Shown in pieces: positions 1 through 8,622 of a stretch of 64,000 nucleotides of DNA. Origin of the DNA: an uncultured Bacilli bacterium (GTDB lineage Bacteria > Bacillota_I > Bacilli_A > RF39 > UBA660); NCBI GenBank assembly GCA_934089255.1, contig CAKOJI010000001.1, forward strand, positions 29,469 to 93,468, given 5' to 3'. The notes under the pieces were generated by a model. It was not told the origin of the DNA. It did no database searches and was given only the letters and a program-made list of their open reading frames with translations. How positions within the stretch are numbered: the stretch's first letter is position 1; each line of letters opens with the position of its first letter. The position numbers were made by a program, and so were the translations under genes.

Positions 1-1015
1 ATTTATGCGTAATTGGGATAGTATGATTAATAATGATATTAATGGTAATCCTAATATAAATAATAACATATGTCCTCAAGAACAAGATTATAATGATGCG
101 TTAGATGTATGTAATAAACTAGGAATAGAATTACATAGAATAGATTTTATAAAAGAATATTGGGATAACGTATTCACTTATTTTTTAAATGAACTTAAGC
201 TAGGTAGAACTCCTAATCCTGATTTAATGTGTAATAAATATATTAAATTTGATTTATTTATTAAAGAAGCTAAAAGATTAGGAGCAGATTATATTGCAAC
301 TGGACATTATGCTAAAATAGAAGGAAATAAGTTGTTAAGAGCAAAAGATTTAAATAAAGATCAAACTTATTTTTTAGCACAAGTTAGTAGTGAACACTTT
401 AAAAACGTTATTTTTCCTTTAGGTGAAATAACAAAACCTGAAGTAAGAGAAATTGCATTACGTGAAAACTTAAGTATTGCTAAAAAGAAAGATTCTACTG
501 GAATATGTTTCATAGGTGAAAGAAATTATCAAAAATTTATACAAAATTATTTAAAACCAAATCCTGGTAATATTCTTGATGTTGATACCGGTAATGTTAT
601 AGGCCGTCATACTGGACTTATGAATTATACAATTGGTCAAAGAAGAAATGTTGGTATTAGTGGAAATCCAGAAAAACATTTTGTTGTTGGTAAAAATGTA
701 AAAGAAAATATTTTGTATGTTGCTTTTGGTGATAATCCTAAAACACTATATAGCAACTCTTGCATAATCGATAACATTAACTTTATATCTTCAACTCATC
801 CTACTTTCTGTACTGCAAAATTTAGATATAGGGGTCCAGATTATGAAGTACAATTAGAATATCTTGATAACAACGAAATATTAGTAAAATATCCTGAAAA
901 AGTTGCTGCAGTAACACCTGGACAAGCTTGCGTACTTTATTTAGGTAGAGAATGTTTAGGTAGTGGTATTATAAAAGAAGTTAGACTTGATGATAAAAAA
1001 TTATGGTATTTATAA
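1..1015 (+). CDS. mnmA: tRNA-specific 2-thiouridylase MnmA (5' end cut by window)
   Basis: MnmA thiolates U34 of tRNAs for Lys, Glu and Gln, using sulfur passed from a cysteine desulfurase relay. The reading frame is open from base 2 (Phe codon, then Met at 5), so the gene enters from the left and lacks roughly its first 25 residues, including the SGGVDSS ATP-binding loop. The rest aligns end to end with the family: MRNWD near the start, the first catalytic Cys in PNPDLMCNKYIKF, ATGHYA, the second catalytic Cys in STGICFIGER, YTIGQRR and the C-terminal PGQACVLY barrel. Both active-site cysteines are present, so the enzyme should be functional. It is followed by a structured, terminator-like element at 1045-1111. 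Confidence 0.95.
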   Translation, partial: FMRNWDSMINNDINGNPNINNNICPQEQDYNDALDVCNKLGIELHRIDFIKEYWDNVFTYFLNELKLGRTPNPDLMCNKYIKFDLFIKEAKRLGADYIATGHYAKIEGNKLLRAKDLNKDQTYFLAQVSSEHFKNVIFPLGEITKPEVREIALRENLSIAKKKDSTGICFIGERNYQKFIQNYLKPNPGNILDVDTGNVIGRHTGLMNYTIGQRRNVGISGNPEKHFVVGKNVKENILYVAFGDNPKTLYSNSCIIDNINFISSTHPTFCTAKFRYRGPDYEVQLEYLDNNEILVKYPEKVAAVTPGQACVLYLGRECLGSGIIKEVRLDDKKLWYL

Positions 1016-1044
1016 ACAAAATATAATATAATTTCTATAGAAAG

Positions 1045-1111
1045 AGAAGATTTTTTATGGAAGATATCGAACACTAAAGTTCAGGAGATATTAATTTATC
1101 TTCTTTTTCTT
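1045..1111 (+). terminator. nested-stem element ending in a U-rich run, downstream of mnmA
   Basis: AGAAGAT (1045-1051) pairs with ATCTTCT (1098-1104), which is followed by TTTTCTTT. Inside, ATATC (1064-1068) pairs with GATAT (1087-1091), and GAAC (1069-1072) pairs with GTTC (1079-1082), leaving an AGGA bulge. The simplest reading is an unusually elaborate Rho-independent terminator of mnmA. The nested stem with a fixed bulge could also be a small RNA or the leader of the following regulator gene. Confidence 0.5.
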
Positions 1112-1120
1112 TACTTTTAC

Positions 1121-1150
1121 TTGACAAATTTATGTCTAATAAGTTACAAT
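1121..1150 (+). promoter_or_regulatory. sigma-A-type promoter for the HTH regulator gene
   Basis: TTGACA at 1121-1126 and TACAAT at 1145-1150 are separated by 18 bp, 38 bp upstream of the ATG at 1188. A consensus -35 box and a one-mismatch -10 box make this one of the clearest promoters in the window. Confidence 0.65.
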
Positions 1151-1187
1151 TATTATGTAAATATAGTTAAAGAGAGTAGGTTAATAT

Positions 1188-1955
1188 ATGGAAACTTTAA
1201 AAGAAATATTAAATAATTTAGGAATATCTAAAGTAAAATTAGCAAAGTATTTAGGTGTATCTAGACAAATGGTTTATAACTATTTAGAATTAGATAGTAT
1301 TGATAAATGGCCAAAAGAGAAAAAAATACTATTATTTAAATTATTAAATGTAGAAGATGGAGAAGAATCTACTTTAAAGAAAATTAAAATAAATGCAGAT
1401 TATATGGAAATGGTAGAAAATAGATTAAAATCTAATAATAAAAATAATTCTTATGAATTAATAGATATTAAAGGATTAGATAAAAGATCTCAAGTATTAT
1501 TATCTGATTTTACATTTTTATTAAAAGAAAAATTAACTGAAGGTTATGGTGAAGAAAATTATTATATAATAGAGTACTTGTATCATTTACTTCAATCAGT
1601 TGATAATATACCTGAATTTAAATATCTTTTAGGATACGTTAGTAAAGCAACTGGATTTACAAAACCTAATGAATTTAAATTTAATGAAGATAAACAATTT
1701 ATGTTTGAAGGTATAATACACTCTGCTTTTACCTTATATAATAGTGGGGGAGCATCAAAGAGTAAAGTTATAGTTTCAAGAGATAGATTTGTTCAAGAAA
1801 TTGAAGCTAGAAATGAAGAAAAATTATCTAGAACTCAACAATTAAATACAGTAAGAATTCAAGCTTTAAGAGAACTTGGATATGATGAAATTAATGCATC
1901 AAATGCTGCTGAAGTATTTGAAAAAATTGCTGAAATACAAACACGTGGTGTTTAA
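1188..1955 (+). CDS. XRE/Cro-like helix-turn-helix protein
   Basis: The first 60 residues form a DNA-binding helix-turn-helix: NLGISKVKLAKYLGVSRQ supplies the turn and recognition helix, followed by MVYNYLE. The remaining ~190 residues are helical and charged, with no recognised effector domain, so the ligand or target is unknown. It is a monocistronic plus-strand gene with its own TTGACA/TACAAT promoter, an AGAGAGTAGG ribosome site, and a strong terminator right after the stop. The long C-terminal part argues against a simple phage repressor. It could be a regulator or a DNA-binding housekeeping protein. Confidence 0.6.
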   Translation: METLKEILNNLGISKVKLAKYLGVSRQMVYNYLELDSIDKWPKEKKILLFKLLNVEDGEESTLKKIKINADYMEMVENRLKSNNKNNSYELIDIKGLDKRSQVLLSDFTFLLKEKLTEGYGEENYYIIEYLYHLLQSVDNIPEFKYLLGYVSKATGFTKPNEFKFNEDKQFMFEGIIHSAFTLYNSGGASKSKVIVSRDRFVQEIEARNEEKLSRTQQLNTVRIQALRELGYDEINASNAAEVFEKIAEIQTRGV

Positions 1956-1963
1956 TAAAGTAA

Positions 1964-2006
1964 GTCCCCTATCTTTATTTTAAAGAAGAATAGGGGTTCT
2001 ATTTTT
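1964..2006 (+). terminator. Rho-independent terminator after the HTH gene
   Basis: CCCCTAT (1966-1972) pairs with ATAGGGG (1990-1996), followed by TTCTATTTTT. It is G+C-rich by the standards of this genome. Confidence 0.75.
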
Positions 2007-2274
2007 ATAAATATATATATATAATATTTAGTATTATTATACTTAGTATTATATTTATATTAATTAAAAAGATTACGTAGAAAAATAACACCCTATATTA
2101 CATATAAAAAAGTAATTATTAAATAAAAATATTATTAGTATAAAATTAATATATAATAATAAATATGAAGATTTAAGTAATATAATATAACGTTAAACGT
2201 ATAAATTCTTTATCTATTATGTTAAATTAAGAACTTCATATAATATATATTATGTTAACTTCTATATTTTAAAT
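2007..2274. other. AT-rich intergenic region, nothing recognised
   Basis: About 270 bases, almost pure A/T with scattered ATATAT runs, lie between two terminators. I see no open frame, tRNA, inverted repeat of note or convincing promoter. Confidence 0.5.
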
Positions 2275-2318
2275 AAAAAGATGATTAGTTGATAATTAAA
2301 ACTACACCATCTTTTTTT
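2275..2318. terminator. bidirectional terminator downstream of the ZIP transporter
   Basis: AAAAAGATG (2275-2283) pairs with CATCTTTTTT (from 2309). Eight T's follow on the plus strand, and the minus-strand reading ends in CTTTTTATTT, so it can end the minus-strand transporter transcript. Confidence 0.55.
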
Positions 2319-2358
2319 ATTTATAATTAATAAGTTTTATAACCTGTACAATATTAAA

Positions 2359-3114
2359 TTACATAACTGCTACACTTAATAGGAAAAATATAATACCTAT
2401 AATAAATCCTATATAAATATATTTATTATTTTTATTAGAATATTTTATTGATTCTTTTAAAATATCATTTATTGATAAACTTATCATTATACCAGCTACT
2501 AAAATAAATATTAAATTTAATATAGTATCATTTACAAATTTGTATAAAAATAAATATGCAAGAATCGCACCTAACGGTTCAGATAAACCACTAATTAAAG
2601 TAGTTTTAATTGCCTTCCCTACTTTTAAAGTAGAGTAGTAGATTGGAACACCAATGCATATTCCTTCAGGTATATTGTGTAATGTTATTGCAACAGCAAC
2701 TTTTAATCCAACTTTTAAATCATTAGTACTAGTTAGAAACGTTATAATTCCTTCTGGTATATTATGTAACATAAGTACTATAGCACTTATTATACCTAAT
2801 TTATAAAGACTACTCCCCTTCTCTTCTAATCTATTTATTATTTTATTTGAAATCTTAATTAAACTTATACCTAATAAAAATATTAAAATAGATATTAAAA
2901 AACCTAATAATTTATATTTTAATAATAAGTAAAAAAAAGAATGTGGTATTAAATCAAAAATACTAATTAGCATCATTACAATAGCACTAAAACTTAAACT
3001 TATACTTAAGAATCTATTAACGTTTTTTACCTTAATAAATATAAATAAACATCCTAAGATAGTTGATAACCCTGCTAATGTACTTATTAAAAAAGCATAA
3101 TAAAAATTATTCAT
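2359..3114 (-). CDS. ZIP-family divalent metal transporter
   Basis: This is an integral membrane protein with about eight hydrophobic segments that should move Zn2+ or a similar divalent cation across the cytoplasmic membrane. The signature is two HNIPEG motifs about 34 residues apart (near residues 117 and 151), the metal-binding helices IV and V of ZIP/ZupT proteins. The length of 251 residues fits a bacterial ZIP without the long His-rich loop. It lies 32 bp downstream of the kinase-like gene on the same strand and may be co-transcribed with it. Metal specificity cannot be read from sequence. Confidence 0.85.
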   Translation of the reverse strand: MNNFYYAFLISTLAGLSTILGCLFIFIKVKNVNRFLSISLSFSAIVMMLISIFDLIPHSFFYLLLKYKLLGFLISILIFLLGISLIKISNKIINRLEEKGSSLYKLGIISAIVLMLHNIPEGIITFLTSTNDLKVGLKVAVAITLHNIPEGICIGVPIYYSTLKVGKAIKTTLISGLSEPLGAILAYLFLYKFVNDTILNLIFILVAGIMISLSINDILKESIKYSNKNNKYIYIGFIIGIIFFLLSVAVM

Positions 3115-3146
3115 AATTAATCACAATAAATTATATGTTTTTATAG

Positions 3147-3800
3147 TTATTTTATTATCTTTTTTAACTTTTTAATATCTTCTACTTTATTTATATCTGT
3201 TTTATAAAATTCTTCTAAATTATAAATTTTATTTTCTATTTCATTAATAATATCATCAATAGTTAAAATATTTTTTATTTCATAGTTAAGTGATAAATAA
3301 TTTAAAATAATATATGCTATACTTAATATATTATATATTCTTAATGTTTCTTTATCTTTATATAAATATCCGTACTCACTAGTATCAATAACACTAATAA
3401 CATTTTTATTACTATCATACATAATATTTTCATCGTGTAAATCTAATATTCTTATATTATTTTCTGATAATATAAATATATCTCTTTCTAATTTTTTTAA
3501 AGCATCTAATAAATTATCTATTAATATATTATCACTTAAATTTGCGAAAGAAATTCCAGTTTTTAATAACATAGTATGCCCTTTTAATCTATTTTTAATA
3601 TATATATTTTCTATTGGAAATGCGAAATAATCAGTTTTTATTCTAGATAGAATATTAAATCTATCTTCGTCAAAAGCAGATAAATTAAGATAAAATATTT
3701 TTAAGGCAGTAAGTATGTCATATTTATATATTTGTGCAGTTGCACCACAACCAATTAAATCATAATTTTTTTCTATTTTACTTATGCTTTTAAAGTTCAT
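3147..3800 (-). CDS. divergent protein-kinase-fold protein
   Basis: The 217 residues show a degenerate eukaryotic-type kinase layout. A glycine-containing loop (GCGATAQIYK) comes first, then ALKIF with a candidate ATP-binding Lys. LDLHDENIMYD is the catalytic-loop equivalent (HxxN with Asp), and VIDTS has the Asp in the DFG position. The region between is much shorter than in a full Hanks kinase, and there is no membrane segment or sensor domain. It may phosphorylate a protein or a small molecule (aminoglycoside-phosphotransferase-like), and the substrate is unknown. The start at 3800 is preceded by GGTGGTG. The upstream region is shared with the divergent 37-residue gene. Confidence 0.55.
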   Translation of the reverse strand: MNFKSISKIEKNYDLIGCGATAQIYKYDILTALKIFYLNLSAFDEDRFNILSRIKTDYFAFPIENIYIKNRLKGHTMLLKTGISFANLSDNILIDNLLDALKKLERDIFILSENNIRILDLHDENIMYDSNKNVISVIDTSEYGYLYKDKETLRIYNILSIAYIILNYLSLNYEIKNILTIDDIINEIENKIYNLEEFYKTDINKVEDIKKLKKIIK

Positions 3801-3884
3801 AAAACACCACCATAATATTAGCCAAATATTACCATTATATATATTAGTTATAGTTACATAATAATAGTGGGAGGTAAATAATTT

Positions 3885-3998
3885 ATGGCTAAAAATTCTG
3901 CTAGAAATAAAGCTAGAGAAACTGAAAAAAATTCAAGTTGTAAAAACAGTGAAAGAGCAAAAAATAATGCTAGATGTTCTAAAAATAGTGCTCGTTAA
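3885..3998 (+). CDS. 37-residue Asn/Arg/Lys/Cys-rich small protein
   Basis: ATG at 3885 follows a strong GGGAGG ribosome site at 3869-3874, and TAA is at 3996-3998. The product is built from imperfect repeats of the pattern K-N-S/N-A-R (KNSAR, KNNAR, KNSAR at the end) with two cysteines, and is very basic. A convincing terminator follows 20 bp later, so it is a complete one-gene unit despite its size. It has no hydrophobic segment. Its composition suggests a nucleic-acid-binding or spore/coat-type small protein, but I do not recognise the family. Confidence 0.6.
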   Translation: MAKNSARNKARETEKNSSCKNSERAKNNARCSKNSAR

Positions 3999-4019
3999 TT
4001 AACTCTAGTTAAATTCCTA

Positions 4020-4054
4020 AAGAACTATTGATTTAATAATAGTTCTTTTATTTT
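4020..4054 (+). terminator. Rho-independent terminator of the 37-residue gene
   Basis: AAGAACTATT (4020-4029) pairs perfectly with AATAGTTCTT (4038-4047), then TTATTTTTTAT. Confidence 0.8.
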
Positions 4055-4090
4055 TTATAATATCATAAACATTCAAATTTGCAAGAAAAA

Positions 4091-4957
4091 CTAATTTCTA
4101 GGAAAATATTCCATATAATCACTTTTTAACTTTTGATTAGATAAATGAGTATATATTTGAGTAGTACTTATACTTTCATGGCCTAAAAATTCTTGTATAA
4201 TTCTTAAATCTGCACCATTTTCTAACATATGAGTTGCAATACTATGTCTTAATGTATGAGGAGAAACATCTTTTTTTATATTAGCTTCTAACGTCCTTTT
4301 TTTTAACATTTTAAAAACGCCTTGCCTAGTCATTTTTTTACCATGATTATTTAAATAGACATAATTATTTTGTTCTTTTTTAACTAAACAATGTCTATAA
4401 TCTTTTACATATATTTTTAAGTATTTAATTGCAGTATCGTTAATAGGGACAATTCTTTCTTTACTACCCTTCCCCATTATTCTAACAATACAATCGTTTA
4501 AATCAATATTTTTAAATTCTAAATTTACAAGTTCACTTATTCTTAATCCTGTTGCATATAATAGTTCTAATAATGATTTATTTCTAGCGCTGAATGCATC
4601 TTTAATTTCAATATTTAATAATTTATCTATTTCATCTATAGTTAGATAAGTGGGTAAATGTTTTTTTAACTTAGGACTATCAATTAATAATATAGGATTT
4701 TCTTTTAACATTCCAATTTTTATATAATAATTATAAAATGTTTTAAAACTACTTAGGTAATTGCTAATACTACTTGATTCTAAATTTAAACTAGAAATAA
4801 AATGCTCTATATCTTTGCTACTTAATTTTAATAAATCTTTATTTATATTATTTGATAAAATACTTAAATTATTTTGATAAGTATTAATAGTATTTTTAGA
4901 ATAATTTAAATCCATTTCTAAATATAATAAAAAATCATTTATATAATTGTCATTCAT
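4091..4957 (-). CDS. xerD: tyrosine recombinase XerD-like
   Basis: The N-terminal SAM-like core-binding domain (about residues 5-85) has the SKNTINTYQNNL pattern. The catalytic domain follows, with the first Arg in TGLRISEL, a Lys in GKGSKER, HTLRHS, the second His in LGHESIS and the Tyr nucleophile in TQIYTHLS. All RKHRHY residues are present and the length (288) is normal. Xer recombinases resolve chromosome dimers at dif during division. The wording of the C-terminal block resembles XerD more than XerC, and a second, XerC-like gene is at 35683. It is divergent from rarA, with about 230 bp of unremarkable AT-rich sequence between. Confidence 0.88.
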   Translation of the reverse strand: MNDNYINDFLLYLEMDLNYSKNTINTYQNNLSILSNNINKDLLKLSSKDIEHFISSLNLESSSISNYLSSFKTFYNYYIKIGMLKENPILLIDSPKLKKHLPTYLTIDEIDKLLNIEIKDAFSARNKSLLELLYATGLRISELVNLEFKNIDLNDCIVRIMGKGSKERIVPINDTAIKYLKIYVKDYRHCLVKKEQNNYVYLNNHGKKMTRQGVFKMLKKRTLEANIKKDVSPHTLRHSIATHMLENGADLRIIQEFLGHESISTTQIYTHLSNQKLKSDYMEYFPRN

Positions 4958-5189
4958 AGTATCATCTTCTTTAACTTATTAAAATTATACCAAATGACTT
5001 TCTTTTAAACAAGATATTGGACAATATTATTATTCAAACAAAAAAATATAAAACAATCATCATTAAAGATTTAAATACCTGTGAATTACTTTTATTATAC
5101 ATAGAAGTCTGATAATTTTACATAAACATAAATAAATGAATGACTTTTAATAATAAAATTGATAAAATAAATATAGAAAGTGTGATTAT

Positions 5190-6389
5190 ATGGAATTACT
5201 TGCTAATAAAATAAGGCCTACTAAATTAGATGAAGTTATTGGACAAACTCATTTAGTTGGAGAAAATAAAATATTATATAATTTAATAAAAAATAAACGT
5301 ATTTATTCTATGATACTTTATGGTAAACCTGGCATAGGTAAGACTACTATTGCAAACGTTATTGTAAATGAAATTAATAAACCGTATAGATTTTTAAATG
5401 CAACAACTAGTAAAATAAATGATTTTAATATAATAATAGAAGAAGCTAAAATGAATGGTGAAATGATAGTAATAATAGATGAAATACATCGTATGAATAA
5501 AGATAAACAAGATATATTATTACCTTACTTAGAAAACGGTTTAATTATTCTTATAGGACTTACTACGTCAAATCCGTATCATAAAATAAATCCTGCTATA
5601 AGAAGCAGATGTCAAATATTTGAACTTAAGGAATTAACTAGTGAAGATATTGTTAAAGGATTAACTAGAGCTTGTACATTCTTACCAGATATTAAAATAG
5701 ATGACGAATCTTTAAGAATAATTGCAAATACTAGTAGTGGCGATTTTAGATCTGCTATTAATTTACTTGAAGTTGCTTACTACTCTACTAATGATAAAAT
5801 CGTAACAATAGATATATTGAAATCTATAAATAGAAAAACGGTACTTTTTGCTGATAAGAACGAAGATGGTCACTATGATTTATTGAGTGCATTTCAAAAA
5901 AGTATAAGAGGTAGTGATCCTGATGCTGCAGTTTATTACCTAGGGAGATTAATTGAAATTGGGGATTTAGATAGTATTTATAGAAGAATGAGCGTAATAG
6001 CATATGAAGATATAGGACTTGCAAACCCTTCAGTTGGACCAAAAGTTATGGCTGCAATTCATGCAAGTGAACTTGTTGGACTTCCAGAAGCTAGAATTCC
6101 CCTTTCAGTAATTGTTATTGAACTTGCATTATCACCTAAAAGTAATAGTGCTATTTCTGCTATTGATATGGCATTAAATGATATTAGAAAAGGAAATACC
6201 GGTAATGTACCAAATCATATAAAAACAAATTCAAAAGATTATAAATATCCCCATATATATCCAAAATATTGGGTTAAACAACAATACTTACCAGATAACA
6301 TAAAAAATAGAAAATATTATAATCAAAAAATAAATAATTATGAAAATAATTTAAATAAAATTAATAAAGAAATGAGGAATGAAAATTGA
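5190..6389 (+). CDS. rarA: replication-associated recombination protein RarA (MgsA), AAA+ ATPase
   Basis: RarA is a clamp-loader-like AAA+ ATPase acting at stalled replication forks. The Walker A loop GKPGIGKT is at residues 45-52 and Walker B VIIDEIHR at about 92-99. Sensor 1 is in TTSNP and the Arg finger lies in the IRSRCQ segment. The C-terminal oligomerisation region contains RRMSVIAYEDIGLANP and HIYPKYWVKQQYLP, typical of the family. Its length (399) is slightly under the usual 420-440. It overlaps gpsA by four bases, so the two are translationally coupled. The gene ends in TGA, evidence that TGA is a stop codon here. Confidence 0.92.
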   Translation: MELLANKIRPTKLDEVIGQTHLVGENKILYNLIKNKRIYSMILYGKPGIGKTTIANVIVNEINKPYRFLNATTSKINDFNIIIEEAKMNGEMIVIIDEIHRMNKDKQDILLPYLENGLIILIGLTTSNPYHKINPAIRSRCQIFELKELTSEDIVKGLTRACTFLPDIKIDDESLRIIANTSSGDFRSAINLLEVAYYSTNDKIVTIDILKSINRKTVLFADKNEDGHYDLLSAFQKSIRGSDPDAAVYYLGRLIEIGDLDSIYRRMSVIAYEDIGLANPSVGPKVMAAIHASELVGLPEARIPLSVIVIELALSPKSNSAISAIDMALNDIRKGNTGNVPNHIKTNSKDYKYPHIYPKYWVKQQYLPDNIKNRKYYNQKINNYENNLNKINKEMRNEN

Positions 6390-7363
6390 AAACTATAGGA
6401 ATTATAGGAACAGGGGCATATGGTTTAGGAATTTCTTTATCACTACTAAAAAAATGTGATAATATACATATGTGGGTAGAAAGTAAAGAAAGATGCGAAT
6501 TTTTAAATAATAATAAAAAAAGTGCTAATATACTACCAAATATAGAAATACCAGATAATATTGATTTTAGTACTGATTATGAGTATATTTTAAAAAGTTC
6601 AAACATTATATTCATAGCAGTTAGTGCAAAATTTATAGATCCAGTAACTAAAGAAATTGCAAAATACAATATTAAAAATAAACACTTCTGTATACTAAGT
6701 AAAGGTATTGAACAAAATAGTTGTGCCTTTGTAACTGATGTATTTAAAAGAAATATAAAAACTAAAAATGTTTCTGTGATATCTGGTCCATCTTTTGCAA
6801 TAGATGTTGCTAATAATATGCCAATAGGACTTTCTTTAGCTAGTAAAAATAATAAAACAATGTCAATTATTAAAAGAGTATTATCAAATGATAGAATTAA
6901 ACTTAGAACTACAACTGATGTAATTGGTGTGGAACTTTGTGGTAGCATTAAAAATGTTATTGCAATAGCAAGTGGTATTTTAGAAGGATTAGGTTATACT
7001 GAATCAACAAGAAGTTTCTTAATTACAGAATCTTTACACGATATTAAATCTTTAATATATGGATTAGGTGGTAATAAAAAAACTATACTTTCTTTTGCAG
7101 GAGTTGGAGATTTATTATTAACAGCAACTAGTACTAAATCAAGAAACTATTCTTATGGAATATTAGTTGGAAAAAAAGAATTTGATAAAGCTAAAAAATA
7201 CTTAGAAACTAATACTGTTGAAGGTTATTATACACTACATTCAATATATCAATTAATTAAGAAAAAGAAAATAGATATGCCTATTATTAATTTAATATAT
7301 GATATAATAATAAATAATAAAGAACCAGAAAAATTAGCAGAATTTTTAATAAAAAAAGACTAG
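6386..7363 (+). CDS. gpsA: NAD(P)-dependent glycerol-3-phosphate dehydrogenase
   Basis: GpsA reduces dihydroxyacetone phosphate to sn-glycerol 3-phosphate, the backbone for phospholipids. The N-terminal Rossmann loop is GTGAYG (residues 8-13). SGPSFA follows at about 133, the catalytic Lys is in CGSIKNVIAIASG, and GVGDLLLTATS lies in the C-terminal helical domain. The start is a TTG at 6386 that overlaps the rarA stop, with GAGGAATG as ribosome site. No in-frame ATG lies near, and TTG gives the full N-terminal glycine loop. A bidirectional terminator separates it from the convergent M16 genes. Confidence 0.93.
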   Translation: MKTIGIIGTGAYGLGISLSLLKKCDNIHMWVESKERCEFLNNNKKSANILPNIEIPDNIDFSTDYEYILKSSNIIFIAVSAKFIDPVTKEIAKYNIKNKHFCILSKGIEQNSCAFVTDVFKRNIKTKNVSVISGPSFAIDVANNMPIGLSLASKNNKTMSIIKRVLSNDRIKLRTTTDVIGVELCGSIKNVIAIASGILEGLGYTESTRSFLITESLHDIKSLIYGLGGNKKTILSFAGVGDLLLTATSTKSRNYSYGILVGKKEFDKAKKYLETNTVEGYYTLHSIYQLIKKKKIDMPIINLIYDIIINNKEPEKLAEFLIKKD

Positions 7364-7391
7364 AAACGTAAAAATTTCTAGTTTTTTCTTT
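7352..7391. terminator. bidirectional terminator between gpsA and ymfH
   Basis: CTAGAAA (7360-7366) pairs with TTTCTAG (7375-7381). A T run follows on the plus strand and AAAAAAA precedes it for the minus strand. It overlaps the 3' end of the minus-strand CDS. Confidence 0.75.
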
Positions 7392-8622
7392 TTAACATAC
7401 TAATATTATAATTACTAAAATCAAAATTTAATATCATATTTTTATATTTATTAAAGTCTATTTTTTCTGTATCATTTATAGTATCTATTCCTTCATAATT
7501 ATATGTTACTATATTTTCTATTAAAGGATCTATAGTTCTATAAATATCATCACTTCTAACAACTAAATCTATAATATAATTTTTTTTACAAAGATTAAAA
7601 AAATCTTCATCAAATACAAACTTTTTATTCTTAAAATAATCTATTATAATACTATTAAATTCATTCATTCTTTTTGTATTTGCTTCTACTCTAATAACTA
7701 AATAATCTTCTATTTCATTACTAGAATAATAAGTATTACCAATTATAATATCGTTATCAACTAAATAATTATTTAAATTACTAGTAACACCAAAATTGTT
7801 TTTTAAAAAATAATATAAATAGTTATCCAACATAATTTTTTCATATGGTTTCATATTATGTGTATCTATTTTAAAAGATATAATACTTTTTTCTAAAGTA
7901 ACGTCTTCATATACTGTACATTTTCTTTTATTAACTTTACTTTTAAAAATACTTTTATTTATTTTAATTGGATATTTTGTAAATTTAATATCAGAATATA
8001 TATTTTTTATAGTATTTATTACTTCTTCTTTATCAAATCTTCCACCTATTACAATAATTTCATTTTCAGGTCTATAAAATGTATTAAATGCAGTAACTAA
8101 ATCAAATTCATTAATACTTTCTATATCTTCTAAATCACCTAATATACTTTTAAAACCTTTATTATTTAATACACTACTTAAACTAGTATTATATATATTA
8201 CTACTATTTTTGTTATCTAAACTTCTTCTTTTTTCTTCTAATATAGGACCTTTAATTTTATTAATTACATTTTTATTTATTATTGGACTATGTATACCTT
8301 TTAACAATAAAGATAAATATTTTGTCACATCATATACAGTATCTATATAAAATTGTGTCCTATCTATAGAAGTAAAACCGTTACTTCCTACTCCATTAGC
8401 ACTAAAAATACTCATAATATCTCCACACTCATTACTTTCTAAAACTAAATGTTCTAAGAAGTGTGCAGTACCACTTTTAATATTATGTTTTTTATTATTA
8501 TAAATTATTTTATTATTTATTCCACCAAATTTTACAATTAAATTGATGTATGCAGTATGTTTATTTGGATCATTTATTAAATATATTTTTAAACCATTTT
8601 CTAATTCTATTTTTTCTAGCAT
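7378..8622 (-). CDS. ymfH: M16-family zinc metalloprotease-like protein (YmfH type)
   Basis: The inverted zinc motif HFLEH (HxxEH) near residue 57 and a downstream Glu in ILEEKRR give the full M16 zinc site, so this is the catalytic member of the pair. The ~415 residues follow the two-lobed M16 plan. An ORF start at 8652 exists, but AAAGGGGG lies just before the ATG at 8622, which I take as the start. It overlaps the stop of the preceding gene by one base (TAATG), indicating coupling. In Bacillus the equivalent pair is ymfF-ymfH; such proteins have been linked to EF-P modification and to processing of peptides, and the substrate here is unknown. Confidence 0.82.
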   Translation of the reverse strand: MLEKIELENGLKIYLINDPNKHTAYINLIVKFGGINNKIIYNNKKHNIKSGTAHFLEHLVLESNECGDIMSIFSANGVGSNGFTSIDRTQFYIDTVYDVTKYLSLLLKGIHSPIINKNVINKIKGPILEEKRRSLDNKNSSNIYNTSLSSVLNNKGFKSILGDLEDIESINEFDLVTAFNTFYRPENEIIVIGGRFDKEEVINTIKNIYSDIKFTKYPIKINKSIFKSKVNKRKCTVYEDVTLEKSIISFKIDTHNMKPYEKIMLDNYLYYFLKNNFGVTSNLNNYLVDNDIIIGNTYYSSNEIEDYLVIRVEANTKRMNEFNSIIIDYFKNKKFVFDEDFFNLCKKNYIIDLVVRSDDIYRTIDPLIENIVTYNYEGIDTINDTEKIDFNKYKNMILNFDFSNYNISMLKRKN

